The position numbers and the translations under genes were made by a program. Positions 5,695-9,307 of a DNA stretch of 9,307 nucleotides are shown piece by piece (positions within the stretch are counted from its first letter, which is position 1; each line of letters starts with the position of its first letter). This stretch comes from an uncultured Solirubrobacter sp. (GTDB lineage: Bacteria > Actinomycetota > Thermoleophilia > Solirubrobacterales > Solirubrobacteraceae), in assembly GCA_937871635.1 (NCBI GenBank), contig CALMNS010000033.1, positions 1 through 9,307 on the forward strand, written 5' to 3'. Below the pieces are notes generated by a model. It saw only the letters and a program-made list of their open reading frames with translations, did not search any database and had not been told where the DNA came from.

Positions 5695-6828
5695 ATGGCC
5701 GGGCGCTACAAGATCCTCCTGGGCATGGCGGCGGGAGTCGGGAAGACCTGCCGGATGCTCCAGGAGGGCCGGGCCGAGGCCGAGGCGGGGCGCGACGTGG
5801 TGATCGGCCTGCTCGAGACGCACGGGCGGGCCGGGACCGCCGGGGCCGCCTCCGGGCTGGAGGTGGTGCCGCGGCGGCGGGTCCCGTACCGCGGCGCGAC
5901 GCTCGAGGAGATGGACCTGCCGGGCATCCTGCGCCGGCGTCCCGAGCTCTGCCTGATCGACGAGCTCGCCCACTCCAACGCGCCCGGGGTCGAGCACGCC
6001 AAGCGCTACGAGGACATCGCCGACGTGCTGGCCGCCGAGATCGACGTCTACTCGACCGTCAACGTCCAGCACCTCGAGTCGCTCAACGACCAGGTCGCCG
6101 AGCTGACCGGCGTCCGCGTGCGCGAGACCGTGCCCGACGCGGTGCTGGCCACCGCCGACGAGGTGGTCCTCGTCGACCTCACGCCCGAGGCGCTCGTCGC
6201 CCGCCTGCGGGCGGGCAAGGTCTACGGGCACGACCGGATCGCCGCGGCGCTCAACGGCTTCTTCAAGCTCGAGAACCTGCAGGCGCTGCGCGAGGTGGCG
6301 CTGCGGCAGGTCGCCGACGAGGTCGAGGCCAAGCGGCTCGTGGCCCGGGAGCCGCTCGGCGCCCGCGAGGAGCGGCTGCTCGGGGCGGTCGCCGATCCGC
6401 GGCCGATCGCCGAGCGACTGCTGGCCCTCGTCTCGCTCGACGAGCGAGACGAGCGGGTCGTCCGGCGGGCGTGGCGCTCGGCCCGGCGGCTCGACGCCGG
6501 GCTCGACGTCCTCGTCGTCCGCGATCCGGAGTCGGCGCCCGGCGCCGCGGAGCGCGAGCGGCTCGAGAGCCTGCGGCGGATCGCCTCCGTGCTCGGTGCC
6601 CACCTGATCGTCGAGGCGGACCGCGATGTCGCCGAGGCGGCCGTGCGGACCGCCCGGGAGCGGGGGACGACCTACATCCTGCTCGGGGCGCCGCCCCCGC
6701 CGCGCGGGCTCGGCCGGCTCGGTGAGGCGCTGCCGATGCGCCTCGTCCGCGCGCTGCCCGAGGTGGACGTGCGGATCGTCGCCGACCGCACCGACCGTCC
6801 GGATTCCGGGCGCGGCGACACGCCATAG
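5695..6828 (+). CDS. kdpD: Short KdpD: N-terminal KdpD sensor domain plus USP-like domain, no kinase
   Basis: The 377-residue protein matches only the cytoplasmic N-terminal part of KdpD, the sensor kinase controlling kdp (E. coli about 890 residues). Residues 1-210 are the KdpD ATPase-like domain: Walker A GMAAGVGKT at 10-18, Walker B LCLIDELAHSNAPG at 85-98 with D89 and E90, then YSTVNVQHLESLND at 119-132 and TVPDAVL at 145-151. Residues about 240-365 look like a universal-stress-protein fold (LLALVSLDERDERVVRRAW, then LDVLVV, later GTTYILLGAP). The four-helix membrane segment, GAF region, phospho-acceptor histidine and HATPase domain are all missing. The gene ends cleanly at TAG 6826, and what follows shows no kinase remnant. 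Short KdpDs are known in cyanobacteria and Deinococcus. It is divergent from the kdp operon and no kdpE is present in the window. The protein probably senses or relays K+ or ATP status to a separate kinase. Confidence 0.9.
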   Translation: MAGRYKILLGMAAGVGKTCRMLQEGRAEAEAGRDVVIGLLETHGRAGTAGAASGLEVVPRRRVPYRGATLEEMDLPGILRRRPELCLIDELAHSNAPGVEHAKRYEDIADVLAAEIDVYSTVNVQHLESLNDQVAELTGVRVRETVPDAVLATADEVVLVDLTPEALVARLRAGKVYGHDRIAAALNGFFKLENLQALREVALRQVADEVEAKRLVAREPLGAREERLLGAVADPRPIAERLLALVSLDERDERVVRRAWRSARRLDAGLDVLVVRDPESAPGAAERERLESLRRIASVLGAHLIVEADRDVAEAAVRTARERGTTYILLGAPPPPRGLGRLGEALPMRLVRALPEVDVRIVADRTDRPDSGRGDTP

Positions 6829-6848
6829 TCGACGGGGAGGGTCGGGCT

Positions 6849-6860
6849 CCCGCGCGCGGG
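6849..6860. repeat. 12-bp perfect palindrome CCCGCGCGCGGG
   Basis: A fully self-complementary 12-mer lies in the 59-base gap between the kdpD stop and the next gene. It has no loop and no T tract, so it is not a convincing terminator. In DNA this rich in G and C it may be chance. Confidence 0.3.
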
Positions 6861-6887
6861 CGCATGACCCCGGGTAGGGGCGGGGCC

Positions 6888-7139
6888 ATGTCCACCACCG
6901 AGCAGGTCATCAAGGTTCGCAAGGTCACCGGCTGGCAGCCCAACTGGACCGAGAACGGTCCGAACGAGCCCGGCAACTACGTCTTCCAGCTCATCCTCGA
7001 CCAGGGAGCCGAGGAGTACGTCCTGCGGCCGACGGAGGACGACGCGGACAACCTGTTCGACTGGCTCTCCGGCGGCGGCGACATCTTCTTCGACATGGAG
7101 CGCAAGGCGCTCATCTTCGGGGTCCGCACGCTGGCGTAG
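6888..7139 (+). CDS. Small acidic protein of unknown function (83 aa)
   Basis: I do not recognise the family. I choose the ATG at 6888 because AGGGGCGGGG lies just upstream as a plausible ribosome binding site. An in-frame ATG at 6864 would add eight residues of low-complexity sequence. The protein is soluble and acidic, with no membrane helix or signal peptide. It looks like one compact alpha/beta domain: a strand (QVIKVRKVTGWQ), an N/G/P-rich turn (NWTENGPNEPGN), a strand (YVFQLILDQG), EEYVLRPTEDD leading to a helix DADNLFDWLSGG, and a final strand pair (DIFFDMERKALIFGVRTL). Codon use has the same strong G/C third-position bias as its neighbours, which supports it being a real gene. It lies between kdpD and dinB on the same strand, with gaps of 59 and 33 bases, so it need not share their function. 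Confidence 0.75.
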   Translation: MSTTEQVIKVRKVTGWQPNWTENGPNEPGNYVFQLILDQGAEEYVLRPTEDDADNLFDWLSGGGDIFFDMERKALIFGVRTLA

Positions 7140-7159
7140 CCGGACGCCGCAGGGCGACG

Positions 7160-7165
7160 TAGGCT
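7160..7165 (+). promoter_or_regulatory. Candidate -10 element of dinB
   Basis: TAGGCT lies 7 bases before the dinB GTG, the distance expected if transcription starts at the start codon. No Shine-Dalgarno other than GGGCGGG is present and no -35 is evident. Confidence 0.4.
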
Positions 7166-7172
7166 GGGCGGG

Positions 7173-8288
7173 GTGAGCGAACGTACGATCGCCCCGCCCC
7201 CGCGGCGCGTGGTCGCGCACCTGGACTGCGACGCCTTCTACGTCTCCGTGGAGCTGCTGCGCCGGCCCGACCTGCGCGGCAAGCCGGTCGTCGTCGCGGG
7301 GTCCGGCCCGCGCGCCGTGGTCACCACCGCCTCCTACGAGGCGCGCCGCTTCGGGATCGGGTCGGCCAGCCCGGCGTCGCTCGCGCGGCGCCGCTGCCCC
7401 GACGCGGTCTTCATCCCGCCCGACTTCACGGCCTACCGCGAGAAGTCACGCGAGGTGTGGGCGCTCGTGCGCTCGCGGCTCGACGTCGTCGAGGTCGTCG
7501 GCATGGACGAGGGCTACGCCGACGTCACCGGCTGCGAGAAGCCTCTGCGGGTGCTGCGCACGCTGGTCGCCGACGTCGAGCGCGAGACGGGCATCGTCAT
7601 CTCGGTCGGGGTCGGCCCCAACCGGCTCGTGGCCAAGGTCGCCTCCGACCTCGACAAGCCGCGCGGCTTCGTGGTGCTCGGCCGCGAGGACGCGTGCCTG
7701 CGGCTCGCGAGCCGGTCGCCCCGGCTCATCCCCGGCATCGGCCCGAAGACCGCCGACCGGCTCGCCGAGCTCGGCTACGCGACGATCGGCGCCCTGCAGT
7801 CCGCGCCCGAGGACGAGCTCGCGCGGACGTTCGGCGAGCGCCAGGGGCGCTACCTGCGCCGGCGGGCGGAGTTCCACGACGAGGCGCCGGTCGAGCCCGT
7901 CTCCGGGCCGGCCAAGTCGCGCTCGAACGAGACGACGTTCCCGGAGGACATCGCCGACCACGCGGAGCTCGAGGCCGTCCTCGTGCGGATGGCCGAGGAG
8001 CTGTGCGAGCAGCTCGCCGCCAAGGCGGTCCGCGGGCGCACGATCGCCATCAAGGTGCGGCTCGACGACTGGACGACGGTGACCCGCGCGAAGTCGGTCG
8101 CCGAGCGGACGAACGACGCCAAGGTGGTCGTCCCCGTCGTCCTCGAGCTCTTCCGCGCCTACGCGCCCGAGCGCCCCGTCCGGCTCGTGGGTGTCCGGAT
8201 GGCGGCGTTCGAGGAGCGGCCGTCTGAGCCCGTGGCCGCCGAGGTCGGCGCCGAGATGCCCGGAGGCCAGCTGGCGCTCCCGTTCTGA
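7173..8288 (+). CDS. dinB: DNA polymerase IV (Y-family translesion polymerase)
   Basis: This is an error-prone polymerase that copies past damaged template bases. The 371-residue protein has the full Y-family layout. The palm/fingers region has HLDCDAFYVSVE, with metal ligand D18 and Y23 at the steric-gate position. The second catalytic block VVGMDEGYADVTG carries D112 and E113. SVGVGPNRLVAKVASDLDKP spans 144-163, the helix-hairpin-helix IPGIGPKTADRLAELG spans 186-201, and the little-finger domain includes SNETTFPEDI and KVRLDDWTTVTRAKS. The last residues QLALPF (366-371) are a beta-clamp binding peptide. The start is a GTG at 7173 with TAGGCT 7 bases upstream. A LexA-like box covers codons 2-7 (see separate entry). 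The 3' end converges with the vapC at 8302 across 13 bases. All catalytic residues are present. Confidence 0.95.
   Translation: MSERTIAPPPRRVVAHLDCDAFYVSVELLRRPDLRGKPVVVAGSGPRAVVTTASYEARRFGIGSASPASLARRRCPDAVFIPPDFTAYREKSREVWALVRSRLDVVEVVGMDEGYADVTGCEKPLRVLRTLVADVERETGIVISVGVGPNRLVAKVASDLDKPRGFVVLGREDACLRLASRSPRLIPGIGPKTADRLAELGYATIGALQSAPEDELARTFGERQGRYLRRRAEFHDEAPVEPVSGPAKSRSNETTFPEDIADHAELEAVLVRMAEELCEQLAAKAVRGRTIAIKVRLDDWTTVTRAKSVAERTNDAKVVVPVVLELFRAYAPERPVRLVGVRMAAFEERPSEPVAAEVGAEMPGGQLALPF
7178..7191. promoter_or_regulatory. Candidate LexA (SOS) box over the dinB start
   Basis: CGAACGTACGATCG differs at one base from the Gram-positive LexA consensus CGAACRNRYGTTCG: A instead of T in the right half-site. 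It begins 5 bases inside dinB and 12 bases after the putative -10, a position that would block transcription. Because it also encodes SER-T-I, a chance match is possible. Confidence 0.4.
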
Positions 8289-8301
8289 GCGGACGCGGGC
8301 G

Positions 8302-8685
8302 TCAGGCGGGGACGATGATCTCGATGAGCCCGGCCGCGGCTCGGGCAAGCCGCCGGTCCGCGGTCAGGAGCGGTGCGTCGAGCGTCTCGGCGAGCGCGAC
8401 GTACGCCGCGTCGTACGCGCTCATCCGCTCGCGCAGCGCCCAGACCCGCGGCTCGAGCGGAGCGTGCCGATGGCGCACGATCGGCATCACGGCGAAGATC
8501 TCCGACGCCCGCGCGGCGCGGTCGCGACTCATCTTGCCGCCGCGCACCAGTCCACGGAGGGCGTGCAGCGTCTCGAGCCCCACCAGGTCGGGGGCGTGCA
8601 GGAGGCGCTGCGTACGCAGGACGCGGCCGGTAGCGGCCCGCGGTGCGACGAGGGTGTCGACGATCGCCGCGGCGTCGGCGACCAT
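8302..8685 (-). CDS. vapC: VapC-family PIN-domain ribonuclease toxin (second module)
   Basis: The 127-residue protein is a complete PIN domain. Acidic positions are D4 (MVADAAAIVD), E38 in DLVGLETLHALR, D92 in SAYDAAYVALAE and D110 in LLTADRRLARA, the standard VapC arrangement. The ATG start (8685-8683) follows the antitoxin stop after 4 bases, with AAGG as a weak ribosome binding site inside the junction. It is unlike the vapC at 190-618 in its motifs, so it is not a duplicate. Predicted function is RNA cleavage when freed from its antitoxin; the target is unknown. It converges on dinB, leaving 13 bases and no recognisable terminator between them. Confidence 0.9.
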   Translation of the reverse strand: MVADAAAIVDTLVAPRAATGRVLRTQRLLHAPDLVGLETLHALRGLVRGGKMSRDRAARASEIFAVMPIVRHRHAPLEPRVWALRERMSAYDAAYVALAETLDAPLLTADRRLARAAAGLIEIIVPA

Positions 8686-8689
8686 CGCC

Positions 8690-8923
8690 TTAGGTGCGGC
8701 GCTCGCGCCCCTCGCGGATGATCCGCGCGGCCTCTCCGGGCTCGAGTGGCACCGGTTCGAGCGCCTCGAGACGCTCGATCGCCTGGGCCATGGTCGGGCG
8801 GCGGGCGAGCTCCTCGAGCTCTCGGAGCACGTAGTCGGAGAGCGTGCGACCGTCCTCGGCCGCCCGCACCTTCAGCGTGCGATGCACGTCCTCAGGAACG
8901 TTCCGGATCTGGATAAGCGGCAT
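8690..8923 (-). CDS. vapB: VapB/FitA-type ribbon-helix-helix antitoxin
   Basis: The 77-residue protein begins with the ribbon-helix-helix pattern of FitA-like antitoxins. The strand is LIQIRNVPEDV (residues 3-13), helix one is HRTLKVRAAEDG, and helix two is RTLSDYVLRELEELARRP. The C-terminal third (EALEPVPLEPGEAARIIREG) is the expected toxin-binding tail. RHH antitoxins bind DNA as dimers at their own promoter and neutralise VapC. The gene precedes its toxin by 4 bases on the minus strand. The ATG (8923-8921) has no Shine-Dalgarno, but TAACAT lies 9 bases upstream, suggesting a nearly leaderless mRNA. Confidence 0.9.
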   Translation of the reverse strand: MPLIQIRNVPEDVHRTLKVRAAEDGRTLSDYVLRELEELARRPTMAQAIERLEALEPVPLEPGEAARIIREGRERRT

Positions 8924-8932
8924 GCAATCTTG

Positions 8933-8938
8933 ATGTTA
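8933..8938 (-). promoter_or_regulatory. Candidate -10 of the second vapBC operon
   Basis: TAACAT on the minus strand (8938-8933) lies 9 bases before the antitoxin ATG. It is the most AT-rich spot in the region and is a 4 of 6 match to TATAAT. No clear -35 or strong palindromic operator was seen. Confidence 0.45.
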
Positions 8939-8987
8939 CCAGCCGGGGGTGATGCAGTGTGTGCGGCGCGGGGGCCGGAGCGCCGGT

Positions 8988-9307
8988 TCACGGCTCGAGG
9001 ATGAGGGCGTCGCCGATCGGCCGCTCCCCGGCGTCGTCGGAGGGCCGGGTCAGCAACCGGGCGCCGACGGTCAGCCCGGTCGAGCCGCCGCCGTCGAGGT
9101 TGACGGCGTCGTGCGCGCCGAGGGCGCGGAGGACTCCCGCGCTCTCGGTGAAGCTCGCCCCGACGCTGTAGCCGGGCGCCCGGCCCTCGATCGTGACGAG
9201 CAGGATGCGCCCGCCGTGCCCGACCCCCGCCAGGGTCCGCGGGTTGCGCCGCACGCCGAAGCGGTAGAAGAAGCCCGGGTCCTCCGGCCAGACGAAGCCC
9301 TCGGCCC
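8988..9307 (-). CDS. Phosphodiester glycosidase (NAGPA) domain protein, C-terminal part
   Basis: The frame enters from the right edge and ends at TGA 8990-8988, giving 106 residues of the C-terminus. Motifs match the NAGPA-type phosphodiester glycosidase domain (PF09992 family): the block RRNPRTLAGV, the strand GGRILLVTIEGRAPGYS, the helix SFTESAGVLRALGAHDAVNL, the signature NLDGGGSTGLTV, then the closing RPSDDAGERPIGDALIL. Members cleave or bind phosphodiester-linked sugars and are often secreted and associated with exopolysaccharide. Whether this one has a signal peptide or other domains lies outside the window. A GTG at 9254 is not the start, because the upstream in-frame residues (GFVWPEDPGFFYRFGV) continue the domain. 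It lies 64 bases upstream of the second antitoxin gene on the same strand; a CCGG-AGCG-CCGG stem (8975-8986) just past its stop is too short to call a terminator. Confidence 0.88.
   Translation of the reverse strand, partial: AEGFVWPEDPGFFYRFGVRRNPRTLAGVGHGGRILLVTIEGRAPGYSVGASFTESAGVLRALGAHDAVNLDGGGSTGLTVGARLLTRPSDDAGERPIGDALILEP

Noticed and set aside
5638..6603. Minus-strand frame of 321 codons opposite kdpD
   Set aside because: Low-complexity shadow of the clear KdpD and USP-like coding sequence, and it would overlap the divergent control region.
8289..8301. Terminator between convergent dinB and vapC
   Set aside because: Only 13 bases separate them, with no stem-loop or T tract; any terminator would have to lie in coding sequence.
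7446..8348. Minus-strand frame of 300 codons opposite dinB
   Set aside because: Shadow frame; the plus strand encodes a complete DNA polymerase IV with all catalytic residues.

Overview
The window is very GC-rich (by eye above 70 percent), and nearly every third codon position is G or C. GTG starts, leaderless-looking genes and actinobacterial-type families (DUF1707, PIN/VapB pairs, a NAGPA-type phosphodiester glycosidase domain, DinB) point to a high-GC actinobacterium. A Thermoleophilia/Solirubrobacterales-like lineage is my guess, from general resemblance only. No rRNA, tRNA, IS element, CRISPR array or phage gene was seen.

Layout. On the left (1-887, minus strand) lie the start of a DUF1707 protein, cut by the window edge, and a VapBC-type toxin-antitoxin pair whose promoter carries nested palindromes. 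The centre (984-5579, minus strand) is a tightly packed high-affinity K+ uptake operon. Read in transcription order it is a 26-codon membrane micropeptide, kdpF, kdpA, kdpC, kdpB. Three of its four junctions overlap. C precedes B, the reverse of the textbook kdpFABC order. A 115-bp divergent control region (5580-5694) holds four copies of a CGTCAAG-like heptamer at 11/21/11-bp spacing, the geometry of OmpR/PhoB-family response-regulator boxes. A short KdpD follows on the plus strand (5695-6828). It has only the N-terminal KdpD ATPase domain and a USP-like domain, with no membrane, kinase or ATPase-kinase part, and no kdpE is nearby.

The right part (6888-8288, plus strand) has an 83-aa protein of unknown function and DNA polymerase IV (dinB). 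dinB has a C-terminal beta-clamp peptide and a near-consensus LexA-like box over its first codons. Converging on it from the minus strand is a second, unrelated VapBC pair (8302-8923, with a ribbon-helix-helix antitoxin). The last gene is the 3' end of a phosphodiester glycosidase (NAGPA) domain protein running off the right edge.

How it fits together. KdpF/A/B/C form the ATP-driven K+ pump. The short KdpD probably acts as a cytoplasmic sensor or partner for a kinase/KdpE pair encoded elsewhere, and the heptamer array is the likely KdpE target. The most notable observations are the A-C-B order, the extra micropeptide, the headless KdpD and the well-phased repeat array. No gene-free stretch exceeds 300 bases.
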